In this document: positions 54,397-63,260 of the stretch, in pieces
How the letters are laid out: each line of letters starts with the position of its first letter
Numbering within the stretch: position 1 is the first letter of the stretch
Assembly: GCA_964527775.1 (NCBI GenBank)
Contig: CAZGQS010000009.1
Coordinates: 1 to 64,000, forward strand
Direction of reading: 5' to 3'
DNA from: VMCP01 sp964527775
GTDB lineage: Bacteria > Bacteroidota > Bacteroidia > NS11-12g > UBA955
Length of the DNA: 64,000 bases
Program-made: the position numbers and the translations under genes
Notes under the pieces: model-generated
Told to the model about the DNA's origin: nothing
Databases searched by the model: none
Seen by the model: only the letters and a program-made list of their open reading frames with translations

Positions 54397-56109
54397 ATGG
54401 AAATTCGGTGGACTGCAAAATCACTTCCCAATCAAGAAATTGTAGCTCGGCTTTCCAAGGAATTGAACGTTTCTGAGCCTATGGCAACCATCTTGGTGCA
54501 ACGCGAAATTGACACCTTTGACAAGGCCAAAAACTTCTTCCGACCAGCCCTGAGCGAATTGCATGATCCTTATTTAATGAAGGACATGGAATTGGCATAT
54601 AGACGCATTAAAGATGCCATAAAAGCCCAAGAATCTCTCATGGTTTACGGCGATTATGACGTTGACGGTACTACAGCCGTAAGCCTAGTCTATTCATACT
54701 TTAAAACACTCAATCAAAACATTGAGTACTATATTCCTGATCGTTACAAAGAAGGTTACGGAATCTCTAAAATGGGAATTGACCATGCCAAAACCAATGG
54801 CGTGACTCTAATCATTGCTCTTGATTGTGGAATCCGTTCGAACGAATTGGTTGATTATGCAAAATCCATAGGCATTGATTTCATCATTTGTGATCACCAC
54901 CTTCCTGGTGCTGAGTTGCCCAATGCCGTTGCCATCCTCAATCCCAAAAGAAAAGATTGTGATTACCCCTATAAAGAACTTTCTGGTGCCGGAATTGGCT
55001 TCAAACTCCTTCAGGGTTACTCCAAGCGCGAAGGCTTCTCTGAAGACAAAGCCATGGAGTACATTGACCTTGTGGCTGTGAGTATTGCCGCCGACATGGT
55101 AGATATGAGAGGTGAAAATAGAATTCTTGCTTACTACGGACTTAAAAAGCTCAATGAAAATCCGTCCTTAGGTTTGCAAGCACTCATGGATGGAGGCCCT
55201 AAAAAACAGTCCTACAGCATTCAAGACATCGTCTTCGGAATTGGACCTAAAATCAATGCAGCAGGTCGAATTTCAGATGCCAAAGCCGCTGTAAGAGTCC
55301 TCATCGAAACAGAATACACCAAAGCCATGCAATTGTCGCGCGTGTTAAACGACCGCAACGATGAACGCAAAGAACTAGATACCGATATTACAAAAACGGC
55401 CATTGAATTGATCAATTCGCATCCAGACATGGCCAACCGCAGAAGTGTGGTCATTAAAGGTGATGAATGGCATAAAGGCGTGATTGGAATTGTTGCAAGC
55501 CGAATGGTTGAGCAATATTACAAACCCACCATTGTGTTTTCACTCAATGACGGTATGCTAACAGGCTCTGCCCGCAGTGTTAAGAATTTTGACATCCACG
55601 AAGCCATCACTCAATGTTCTGATTTGGTTGAGCAGTTCGGGGGACATAAATACGCCGCGGGATTGAGCTTAAAGGCTGAAAATTTCGATGCATTCGTTGA
55701 AAAATTTGAGGCGCTAGTTGCTCGTGATATTCTAAATACATCTTTAACCCCAGAAGTAGAATACGATTTAGAAATTGACATTGATAGCATAACTCCGAAT
55801 ATGATGAAGCTCATTGGGCAAATGTCGCCGTTCGGACCAGGAAACCCCCAGCCTATCTTCATGTCTCAACGACTTAAATCGAATAACAGTCCACGAATAT
55901 TAAAGGACAAGCATCTGAAATTACAGCTTCAACAAAATAATAGCCGTTTCATGATTGATGGAATAGGATTTGGTTTGGCTGAGCAATTACCCATAGTAAC
56001 CAATGGTGCCATATTTGATGCATGTTATTGCATTGAGGAGAACTTCTACAACGGACAAGTTAAGCTTCAGTTGCGTTTGCGCGACTTAAGAAATACTCGC
56101 ACATCGTAA
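54397..56109 (+). CDS. recJ: single-stranded-DNA exonuclease RecJ
   Basis: This 570-residue DHH-family 5'-3' exonuclease has MVYGDYDVDGTTAVSLVYSY near 81-100, IALDCGIRSNELVDYA near 144, the DHH motif in ICDHHLPGAELPNAVA near 165-180, GIGPKINAAGRISDAK near 287, and a DHHA1 domain with SARSVKNFDIHEAI near 393. It acts in recombination and repair. The final 43 bases overlap the convergent membrane protein gene. Confidence 0.96.
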   Translation: MEIRWTAKSLPNQEIVARLSKELNVSEPMATILVQREIDTFDKAKNFFRPALSELHDPYLMKDMELAYRRIKDAIKAQESLMVYGDYDVDGTTAVSLVYSYFKTLNQNIEYYIPDRYKEGYGISKMGIDHAKTNGVTLIIALDCGIRSNELVDYAKSIGIDFIICDHHLPGAELPNAVAILNPKRKDCDYPYKELSGAGIGFKLLQGYSKREGFSEDKAMEYIDLVAVSIAADMVDMRGENRILAYYGLKKLNENPSLGLQALMDGGPKKQSYSIQDIVFGIGPKINAAGRISDAKAAVRVLIETEYTKAMQLSRVLNDRNDERKELDTDITKTAIELINSHPDMANRRSVVIKGDEWHKGVIGIVASRMVEQYYKPTIVFSLNDGMLTGSARSVKNFDIHEAITQCSDLVEQFGGHKYAAGLSLKAENFDAFVEKFEALVARDILNTSLTPEVEYDLEIDIDSITPNMMKLIGQMSPFGPGNPQPIFMSQRLKSNNSPRILKDKHLKLQLQQNNSRFMIDGIGFGLAEQLPIVTNGAIFDACYCIEENFYNGQVKLQLRLRDLRNTRTS

Positions 56110-57578
56110 ATAGAATCTTTTTCAGACGGGAAATAAGCTATTTCCTTATACCCTTCTAGGGCTCTCATATCATTCAATGGCATGGGTGCATCTCTGCGGG
56201 CATGGAAATTATCCCAAATAACTACTAAAGAGTCGGGCAACCAGTCATAACCGGTCCTCTTATCTATACTCCAAATGTAAAACGTGGAGGCGTCATTAAG
56301 GTTGCTTGCATCAAAAAATGGATCGAGATCGCGTTTAACATTGATTTGCGGAATTTGATGAACCAAAGGCAACTTCTTATAGCCTGCAGAATCAATGAAA
56401 CTAAATGCTTTTTCCAGGTTTTTATTGCCAGGAAACCCTTCAATTGGGGATAGACTATTCCATTTCCAAGGATAAGGCATTTGAGCACCTGGAAATGCAA
56501 TAAAAAAACAACCCAACGAGGTTAAAACTTTTAATGAAATATTGATGAATCTTACATCGTAAGACATCATTCTATGAATGGAAAATTGAGCAATCAATGC
56601 TGATACAGGAGCGACAGCCATAAAAACCCGATGTAGTCCATGCGACCCCATAGTACCTGTCCACCAGATGAAACTGTGCACAAATCCATATCCCAAGAAA
56701 AGGGGCAACCAAAGCCAGACCAATAACTGACTCATTTCGTGAGGGGTTTTATTCTGCAGGCGCTGAACAACATACTGAATGCTCAAAAACAGAGCAAAAG
56801 CCATGAGAATGGTGATCCAAATTCCGGTAATGTAGCGTTGAGATTCAATATAATGTAAAAATGAGCCGTGCCCAGGATCAAAAACGCCTTCTTTTTCAAA
56901 CTTGATGTATGGATTGTGAGTAAAGAAATAATCCCATTCCTTGGTGATTATGGCACCTAGAATAGCAAAAACCAGGGTACCTGAGAATAGCCAATATAAA
57001 CTTTTCCATTGCTTGCGGGAGACAACATAGGGAACAATACAAGCAATCATGACCAACCCTTCACTTCTTACCAAGGGCAAAAAAGAAGCGACAATCAAAG
57101 CTGTTTTGAATCGATGGGAAGCAAACAAATACAAAATCACACTCAGAACGAGAGCGTTTGTTGGTTCGGTAAGTGCTGAATATACATTTGCCAGAACAAC
57201 AGGCTGTAAACCGACGAGAAGTACTAACGTCCATGGGTTTCTCATACCTAGTTTACGGCCGGTAAGATAGGTCATCCAAGCAGCCCCAAGGGTAGCAACC
57301 ATATTTAATGCATATACAGCGTCAATAGATATTTGAGCAAATGGAGCGGCAAGAATGGTAAAAAACGGTTTTGCCCACAAATCGAGCATGAGCTCAGGGT
57401 GTTTAAAACACCAGCGCGCAAATAAATAGTGATTCCAAGAATCTTGTCCACCTGCTGGATCTTCAGCGGTAAAGGCAACACCCAAGTAAACCAACGTTAT
57501 TCCCAGTAAGGCAACAATGGCTGCACTGGAATTTCTGCGGACTTTAAAAAAGTTTGACCACAAAGTTTTTTGGGACAT
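56067..57578 (-). CDS. GT-C-like multi-pass membrane protein
   Basis: This 503-residue protein has about ten membrane segments. The first loop carries AEDPAGGQDSWNHYLFARWC, with the acidic residues typical of GT-C fold glycosyltransferases that use lipid-linked sugars, and LWAKPFFTILAAPFAQ after it. The C-terminal 120 residues are soluble. It resembles Bacteroidota mannosyltransferase-like proteins, but donor and acceptor cannot be told from sequence. It ends inside recJ on the other strand. Confidence 0.65.
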   Translation of the reverse strand: MSQKTLWSNFFKVRRNSSAAIVALLGITLVYLGVAFTAEDPAGGQDSWNHYLFARWCFKHPELMLDLWAKPFFTILAAPFAQISIDAVYALNMVATLGAAWMTYLTGRKLGMRNPWTLVLLVGLQPVVLANVYSALTEPTNALVLSVILYLFASHRFKTALIVASFLPLVRSEGLVMIACIVPYVVSRKQWKSLYWLFSGTLVFAILGAIITKEWDYFFTHNPYIKFEKEGVFDPGHGSFLHYIESQRYITGIWITILMAFALFLSIQYVVQRLQNKTPHEMSQLLVWLWLPLFLGYGFVHSFIWWTGTMGSHGLHRVFMAVAPVSALIAQFSIHRMMSYDVRFINISLKVLTSLGCFFIAFPGAQMPYPWKWNSLSPIEGFPGNKNLEKAFSFIDSAGYKKLPLVHQIPQINVKRDLDPFFDASNLNDASTFYIWSIDKRTGYDWLPDSLVVIWDNFHARRDAPMPLNDMRALEGYKEIAYFPSEKDSIYDVRVFLKSRKRN

Positions 57579-57594
57579 AAGGCGAAAATAAAAG

Positions 57595-57618
57595 AAAAGC
57601 CCCGAATTCGGGGCTTTT
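57595..57618 (-). terminator. intrinsic terminator after the leucine-type dehydrogenase
   Basis: A hairpin with a GCCCC/GGGGC stem around a GAATTC centre has A-rich sequence before it and T-rich sequence after it on both strands. It lies 30 bases past the stop of the minus-strand gene at 57648. Confidence 0.7.
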
Positions 57619-57647
57619 TATAAAATTAAAATGTGTGTAATTTTAAA

Positions 57648-58751
57648 TTAATAAGTGCTCTTCACCAACATCATATCATTGATGCGCTTTTCAGCGTGCT
57701 TAATAGCTGCAATTTGGTTATTGATATTGTGATCAACGGCCATTTTATTGATATCAAGAATGGTTTGGTAAATGTTTTCTGTTTGTGCCAAGGCTCTCTC
57801 TCTAACATACCCAGTATATTCAGAGTAAACGTTGATAAGTCCGCCAGAATTAATCACAAAATCAGGAGCATAAATAATGCCCATTTCTTTCAATTTATCG
57901 CCGTGAACTTTTTCGTCTTCCAATTGGTTATTGGCAGCACCTGCAATGATTTGACACTTTAATTTTGAGATGGTATTTTCGTTCAAAATACCTCCCAAAG
58001 CACAAGGTGCAAATACATCAACATCTAAACCAATCATATCATCAATGGAAACAACAATTGCTCCAAATTCGTTGGCAGCTTTAGCTAAAACGTCTTGGTT
58101 GATGTCGGCAACATAAAGCTTCACACCTTCTTTATGAAGATATTCCAATAAATGCCAACCCACTTTACCAATACCTAAAACGGCTACACTTTTACCTTCT
58201 AGAGAATCAGTACCGTATGCAATCTTTGCAGATGCTTTAATACCCATGTAAGTACCATAAGCAGTAACTGGAGAAGGATCTCCGCCGCCACCCATTGATT
58301 CTGGCAAACCTACAACGTGATCTGTTTCCATTTGCACGTACTCCATATCTTTGGTGGTGGTTCCAACATCTTCAGCGGTAATGTACTTACCGTTTAAATT
58401 ATTGACAAAACGACCAAATTTTCTCATCAAAGCTTCGCTTTTTTGAGTTTTTGGATCGCCAATGATCACTGCTTTTGCACCGCCCAAGTTCAAACCAGCA
58501 ACGGCCGCCTTGTAGGTCATTCCGCGTGACAATCTTAAAGCGTCTCTTACGGCATCTTTTTCGTGCTCGTAATACCACATCCTCGTACCACCCAACCCAG
58601 GACCCAACACGGTATTGTGAATAGCAATGATTGCTTTCAAACCGGTTGCGTTGTCTTGACAAAAAACGATTTGCTCGTGGTTGGTTGATTCTAATCCTGC
58701 AAATAAGTCGAACTGAGTCGCAGGTTTTGTTTCAAATTGAACGTCTGCCAT
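57648..58751 (-). CDS. Glu/Leu/Phe/Val dehydrogenase, leucine-dehydrogenase type
   Basis: About 367 residues. It has the LeuDH signature GLGGTRMWYY near 55-64, the catalytic Lys in RGMTYKAAVAGLNLGGAKA near 81-99, TAEDVGTTTKDMEYV near 131-145, and VLGIGKVGWHLLEYL near 191. These fit an NAD-dependent amino acid dehydrogenase acting on branched-chain amino acids rather than glutamate. I start at the ATG at 58751 (MADVQFET). Leucine dehydrogenases feed branched-chain fatty acid synthesis or amino acid degradation. Confidence 0.85.
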   Translation of the reverse strand: MADVQFETKPATQFDLFAGLESTNHEQIVFCQDNATGLKAIIAIHNTVLGPGLGGTRMWYYEHEKDAVRDALRLSRGMTYKAAVAGLNLGGAKAVIIGDPKTQKSEALMRKFGRFVNNLNGKYITAEDVGTTTKDMEYVQMETDHVVGLPESMGGGGDPSPVTAYGTYMGIKASAKIAYGTDSLEGKSVAVLGIGKVGWHLLEYLHKEGVKLYVADINQDVLAKAANEFGAIVVSIDDMIGLDVDVFAPCALGGILNENTISKLKCQIIAGAANNQLEDEKVHGDKLKEMGIIYAPDFVINSGGLINVYSEYTGYVRERALAQTENIYQTILDINKMAVDHNINNQIAAIKHAEKRINDMMLVKSTY

Positions 58752-58819
58752 TGAATTAAAGTGCAAATTTAACCTTTTTTTCTTTAAAATTATTGATTTT
58801 CAAAGTGTCAGAATGACAC

Positions 58820-59818
58820 TTACACCCTTGATGGTATTGGTCTTGGCGCGAATTTCTTGCATTCATGGGCAATTGCGCGAATATGATCTGGGGTGGTTCC
58901 ACAGCAACCTCCCACAATATTGACCCAGCCATGACTGCACCACTCCGCAATTACGTTTGCCATTCCCTCAGGACTGTCATCGTATTCTCCAAATTCATTG
59001 GGTAACCCAGCGTTTGGATAACAACTCACAAATACTTCAGATACCCTTGAAAGTTCCTCCACATATTGACGCATTTGATCAGCGCCCAAAGCACAATTTA
59101 GTCCTACACTCAACAAATTACCGTGAGAAATGCTGTTGTAAAAGGCCTCTGTTGTTTGTCCGCTCAGCGTCCTTCCAGATGCATCGGTAATGGTGCCGCT
59201 TACCATCAATGGAATATCTAGTCCTCTCTCCTCTTTAATGGTATTGATTGCGTACAATGCTGCTTTGCAATTCAATGTATCGAAAACGGTTTCTACCAAA
59301 AGTAAATCCGCACCAGCATCAATCAAGGCCAAAACTTGTTCAGTATATGCTTCAACGAGTTCGTCAAAGGTTACACCTCGATAACCTGGATTGTTGACAT
59401 CTGGACTTAAACTAGCGGTTTTATTGGTTGGGCCAATAGCTCCTGCGATGAAAATAGGTCTTTCACCAAACTCTTGAACGTATTCTTCCCTCGCCGCATT
59501 TGCCACTTTAACTGCTTCTACATTGAGTTCAATCACCCATTTTTGCATGTGATAATCGCCCATAGATATGGAATTGGCGTTGAACGTATTGGTTTCCAAA
59601 ATATCGGCTCCCGCTTTCAAGAAATCTTTGTGAATCTCTTTAATGATTTGAGGTTGTGTTATCACCAATAAATCATTATTCCCTTTCAGAGGATGCTCAT
59701 AATCGGCAAATTTCTCGCCGCGGTAATCTTCTTCTGACAGTTTGTGCTTCTGGATCATGGTGCCCATAGCACCGTCAATGATTACTATCCGTTCATTCAA
59801 TAATTGATGAATACTCAT
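58820..59818 (-). CDS. homocysteine S-methyltransferase module of MetH
   Basis: This 332-residue protein covers only the homocysteine-binding domain of cobalamin-dependent methionine synthase: IVIIDGAMGTMIQKHKLSEE at 11-30, DILETNTFNANSISM near 72, the first zinc Cys in VGLNCALGADQMR near 241, and the last pair in NIVGGCCGTTPDHI near 306. The folate, cobalamin and activation domains are absent, and no gene for them is next to it, so they must be encoded elsewhere. A split MetH is common in Bacteroidota. It starts 1 base past the stop of the next gene upstream. Confidence 0.88.
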   Translation of the reverse strand: MSIHQLLNERIVIIDGAMGTMIQKHKLSEEDYRGEKFADYEHPLKGNNDLLVITQPQIIKEIHKDFLKAGADILETNTFNANSISMGDYHMQKWVIELNVEAVKVANAAREEYVQEFGERPIFIAGAIGPTNKTASLSPDVNNPGYRGVTFDELVEAYTEQVLALIDAGADLLLVETVFDTLNCKAALYAINTIKEERGLDIPLMVSGTITDASGRTLSGQTTEAFYNSISHGNLLSVGLNCALGADQMRQYVEELSRVSEVFVSCYPNAGLPNEFGEYDDSPEGMANVIAEWCSHGWVNIVGGCCGTTPDHIRAIAHECKKFAPRPIPSRV

Positions 59819-59819
59819 G

Positions 59820-60692
59820 TTATTTTAAAATTGTATCGCTTTTCAGCGTAATAAAAACTCCTTTAAACAATGATTCTATTTGATTTCCTGGGGACGGAAA
59901 TTCTTGTCCTAATGATTGATAAATCTGAGTAAAAGGACCGTTCACTGAGAATTTCACTTCTTTAGGCTCTGATTTTTCTTTGAGTGAAGCCATTAATTCT
60001 TTTGGCAACTGATTTGGTTGAAAATGATAACCAAAGACTTTTTCAGGAGCACTTGAGTTGTAAGCTATGAATTGGGCTTTTGCGTCATACAATGCTTGCA
60101 AACCAGGATTGGTTATAAATCCATCAGATCTACCTGAAAAAACATCTTTGAGGGCAAACTTGAGTGATTCATCGCTTATAGTTGAATCAATGGGCTTGGC
60201 AAAAACCAAAACTTTATGTTTAAAGGCAAAATACACAGGTGAACCCACTACTTTAACTAGGTTATAGGTACCCAAGTCCATTTTATTGGAAATCAGGTTC
60301 TGTTTCTTTAGTGTATCACAGAAACTACTGAATGATTCTTCAGAAGTCAAGGTAAAAGCAAAGAATTGCGCTTCTTTGGTTTTAAAATACACTACATCTG
60401 AGAATAGCGCTATACCCGGTTCAGCGGGTTTATCACAATGCGAAAATACGGCCCAACTTCCTACCAAATTTGAAATACTGTCAATGAAACTTGTGGGTTT
60501 AGCCGACGCAAAATCATCTCTAAATTTACGTGTTTGAAAATGAACAAATTGTTCCACCTTAGCAGGAACAATAACGGGCAAACTAGAGCGAGAAGTAAAA
60601 TTAAAGTAGAGATAAATACCGAATGCTACCACGGTTATAGTAATGATAACCATCAATGAAAGCGCGGTTCTTCTGAAGCCTCTAGAATCCAT
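59820..60692 (-). CDS. membrane-anchored hypothetical protein, 290 aa
   Basis: I start at the ATG at 60692 (MDSRGFRRTALSLMVIITIT), which gives one membrane anchor at about residues 10-31 with the rest outside the cytoplasm. The soluble part has KVEQFVHFQTRKFRDDFASA, FALKDVFSGRSDGFITNPG and FGYHFQPNQLPKELMA, weakly like DUF3352-type proteins. I do not recognise a specific family. It precedes the MetH module by one base and may be translated with it. Confidence 0.6.
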   Translation of the reverse strand: MDSRGFRRTALSLMVIITITVVAFGIYLYFNFTSRSSLPVIVPAKVEQFVHFQTRKFRDDFASAKPTSFIDSISNLVGSWAVFSHCDKPAEPGIALFSDVVYFKTKEAQFFAFTLTSEESFSSFCDTLKKQNLISNKMDLGTYNLVKVVGSPVYFAFKHKVLVFAKPIDSTISDESLKFALKDVFSGRSDGFITNPGLQALYDAKAQFIAYNSSAPEKVFGYHFQPNQLPKELMASLKEKSEPKEVKFSVNGPFTQIYQSLGQEFPSPGNQIESLFKGVFITLKSDTILK

Positions 60693-60740
60693 GGTGCAAA
60701 GATACAACAGATAAAGGGCAAACTTTTCTGTAATAAAAAC

Positions 60741-60769
60741 AAAAAAGGCCGACAAAAGCCGGCCTTTTC
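60741..60769 (-). terminator. intrinsic terminator after the Cys-rich secreted protein
   Basis: A hairpin with an AAGGCCG/CGGCCTT stem is flanked by A-rich sequence on the left and T-rich sequence on the right. It lies just past the stop of the minus-strand gene at 60789. Confidence 0.65.
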
Positions 60770-60788
60770 TATAAAATGTATTGAAAGA

Positions 60789-61172
60789 TTATTCTTTGGT
60801 TTTAGCGTCACCTGCTTTTTTGCAACAAGCTTTGGCTTCGCCGTCTTTAGAACACTCTTTTTTTGCAGCGCCTTCTGCAGAAGCGGTTGCACTAGCACCG
60901 TCTTTCTTGCAACAAGCCTTAGCTTCGCCACCTTTAGAACATTCTTTTTTAGCTGCACCTTCGGTTGAAGCAGTGGTTGTTTTTTTGCAACAAGCTTTTG
61001 CTTCAGCACCCGCATTGGTGCACTCTTTTTTTACTTCACCATTTGCGTTTTTACACTCGGCTTTAACTTCACCGTTTGTGTTTTTGCACTCAGCTTTAAC
61101 TGTTTCTGTTTGAGCGAATGATACTGTGGCAAAACCTACGGTAATGGCCAACAATGCAAAGAATTTTTTCAT
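60789..61172 (-). CDS. secreted Cys/Lys/Ala-rich repeat protein, 127 aa
   Basis: The signal peptide (MKKFFALLAITVGFATVSFA) is followed by a low-complexity mature part. It has three early AECKN/KKECTN units, then two copies of a roughly 27-residue unit with KKECSKxGEAKACCKK, and three EAKACCKK motifs in all. Eleven cysteines are arranged as single Cys and CC pairs, spaced by lysines, alanines and glutamates. This looks like a metal- or oxidant-binding protein, or an envelope structural one. I recognise no family. A terminator follows it. Confidence 0.7.
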   Translation of the reverse strand: MKKFFALLAITVGFATVSFAQTETVKAECKNTNGEVKAECKNANGEVKKECTNAGAEAKACCKKTTTASTEGAAKKECSKGGEAKACCKKDGASATASAEGAAKKECSKDGEAKACCKKAGDAKTKE

Positions 61173-61210
61173 TTGTATAAAATTTTAATTAGTACGAATA
61201 TACGCTATCT

Positions 61211-61867
61211 CTATGGGAATTTAGCAATGACCGTCTCGCCGCCTGTCGTTTTTTGGTCAAGTTTCACCGTAATTTCGGCCGTCAAGGGCAAATAAATATC
61301 CACTCTTGAACCAAACTTGATAAATCCAAACTCTTTGCCGGCTTTGGCCTTATGCCCTTCTTTGGCATAACAAACAATACGTTTAGCCAATGCACCTGCA
61401 ATTTGTCTGAAGAGAATGATACCGTGTTCGTTTTTGACAGCCACAGTAGTTCTTTCATTTTCGGTTGAACTTTTTGGATGCCATGCCACCAAGTATTTAC
61501 CTGGATGGTATTTTTCGTACACCACATTTCCTGCAACCGGATATCGGTTTACGTGAACATTGATAGGTGACATGAAAATACTCACTTGTTTGCATTTTCC
61601 TTTGATAAATTCTGGTTCATCAACCTCTTCAATGACAACCACCTTACCATCGGCTGGTGCGATGACTAAATCATCGTCTTGAGGGGTATCTCGATTGGGG
61701 TGACGAAAGAATTGCACAATGGCAATAAAAAACAAGATAGACAATCCGAAAACTACCTGGGTGTACCAGGCACCTTCAAACCAGTAACTCAATGGCGCGT
61801 TGATTAAAACCAAAGCAGCCATGGTATAAAAAATGATGGAGTAACCTTCTCTGTGAATTCTGATCAT
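61211..61867 (-). CDS. psd: phosphatidylserine decarboxylase
   Basis: This 218-residue proenzyme has two membrane segments near the start, then VIAPADGKVVVIEEVDEPEF near 66, MSPINVHVNRYPVAGNVVYE near 98 and the cleavage-site motif IKFGSRVDIYLP near 185-196. The short archaeal/Bacteroidota-type Psd cleaves itself at the GS step to make a pyruvoyl cofactor and produces phosphatidylethanolamine. It lies 16 bases after gdhA. Confidence 0.93.
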   Translation of the reverse strand: MIRIHREGYSIIFYTMAALVLINAPLSYWFEGAWYTQVVFGLSILFFIAIVQFFRHPNRDTPQDDDLVIAPADGKVVVIEEVDEPEFIKGKCKQVSIFMSPINVHVNRYPVAGNVVYEKYHPGKYLVAWHPKSSTENERTTVAVKNEHGIILFRQIAGALAKRIVCYAKEGHKAKAGKEFGFIKFGSRVDIYLPLTAEITVKLDQKTTGGETVIAKFP

Positions 61868-61883
61868 TGAAAATATAACTAAA

Positions 61884-63158
61884 TTAGAAAGACCCTCTTA
61901 ATTTCAATACTGCTGACACCTTATCTAACGCTACGCAATAAGCAGCTAAACGCATATTTACGCGGTACTTAGAAGATGCATTGTAAATATTATCGAAGGC
62001 CATTTTCATAGCGCGATCTGCACGTCTATTTACGCGCTCTTCTGTCCAATAATAACCCAAACGGTTTTGAACCCATTCAAAATAAGAAACGGTAACACCA
62101 CCAGCGTTTGCCAAAATATCTGGAACCACTAAAATACCTTTATCATCGAGAATTTTATCAGCTTCTGCGGTTGTTGGACCGTTAGCACCTTCAACAATTA
62201 ATTTTGCTTTGATGTTGTGAGCATTTTCAGGAGTAATTTGGTCTTCCATAGCGGCAGGAACAAGAACCGTTACATCCAATTCCAAAAGTTCACCGTTTGT
62301 GATTTTACGCTCGCAAGGAAATCCTTCTAAAGATCTGCTGCTTGAATTAGCTACGTGTGCAATGGCTGCATCAACGTCAATTCCTTTAGAATCGAAATAA
62401 CCGCCTGAAATATCAGAAATAGCCACAATTTTAACTCCCATTTGAGAAATCAATTTTGCAGAAATAGAACCTACGTTTCCAAAACCTTGTACTGCACAAT
62501 TAGCCTCAGTAGGTTTTAATCCCATTTTGGCTAAGGCACTACGAGTACTAACCATAACGCCACGTCCGGTTGCTTCCACACGTCCCAAAGAACCACCCAA
62601 AACAATGGGTTTTCCTGTAACAACAGCCCAGGCATTTTGTCCTTTGATTTTACTGTATTCGTCAACAATCCAAGCCATTTCTTGTTGGCCTGTACCCATA
62701 TCTGGAGCTGGAATATCTTGTTCTGGACCAAAAACGTCTTTCATGGCCACTGTATAGGCACGTGTTAAACGCTCTAATTCTCCTTTACTCATGGAACGTG
62801 GATCACACTTGATTCCACCTTTTGCACCACCATAAGGAATATTCACAATAGCACACTTCCATGTCATCCAAGCAGCAAGGGCTTTAACTTCATCTAGGTT
62901 AACATCCATGCTGTAACGAATACCACCTTTAGAGGGACCCAAGTGATCTGAGTGTACCACTCTGTAAGCTTCAAATACTTGAATGTTACCGTTATCCATT
63001 GTAACAGGAATGTTTGCCATTACCACTTTATCGGGCACACGCAAAACATTGGCAAATTGGTGGTCTAAACCCAAAATTCCCACAGCCGCGTCAAAGCGGC
63101 GATTCATGCTTTCTAGCGGATTGTATCGAGGAGATCCGCCGTTCATTGGAGTTGACAT
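61884..63158 (-). CDS. gdhA: glutamate dehydrogenase
   Basis: This 424-residue amino acid dehydrogenase has GPSKGGIRYSMDVNLDEVKA near 74-93 with the substrate Lys, KCAIVNIPYGGAKGGI near 101-116 with the catalytic Lys, APDMGTGQQEMAWIVD near 151-166, and VQGFGNVGSISAKLISQMG near 218. The Asp in PAPDMGT is the usual catalytic acid. It makes or uses glutamate from 2-oxoglutarate and ammonium. A predicted promoter is upstream at 63188-63221. Confidence 0.93.
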   Translation of the reverse strand: MSTPMNGGSPRYNPLESMNRRFDAAVGILGLDHQFANVLRVPDKVVMANIPVTMDNGNIQVFEAYRVVHSDHLGPSKGGIRYSMDVNLDEVKALAAWMTWKCAIVNIPYGGAKGGIKCDPRSMSKGELERLTRAYTVAMKDVFGPEQDIPAPDMGTGQQEMAWIVDEYSKIKGQNAWAVVTGKPIVLGGSLGRVEATGRGVMVSTRSALAKMGLKPTEANCAVQGFGNVGSISAKLISQMGVKIVAISDISGGYFDSKGIDVDAAIAHVANSSSRSLEGFPCERKITNGELLELDVTVLVPAAMEDQITPENAHNIKAKLIVEGANGPTTAEADKILDDKGILVVPDILANAGGVTVSYFEWVQNRLGYYWTEERVNRRADRAMKMAFDNIYNASSKYRVNMRLAAYCVALDKVSAVLKLRGSF

Positions 63159-63187
63159 ATTAGATGTACTTAAACTGAAATTGCCGA

Positions 63188-63221
63188 CAAATTTAGAACA
63201 ATACCCATGCGGTTGTTCAAG
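63188..63221 (-). promoter_or_regulatory. predicted gdhA promoter
   Basis: On the minus strand TAAATTTG (63188-63195) fits the -7 consensus and a CTTG (63218-63221) lies 22 bases upstream as a weak -33 box. The -7 box ends 29 bases before the start codon. Confidence 0.4.
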
Positions 63222-63260
63222 TTTTTTCTGAATCGCCTAAAAAATTGTTCACCTGCACAT

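Noticed and set aside
58803..58821. Hairpin AAGTGTCA/TGACACTT as a terminator of the MetH module gene
   Set aside because: It overlaps the stop codon and is not followed by a T-run on the minus strand.
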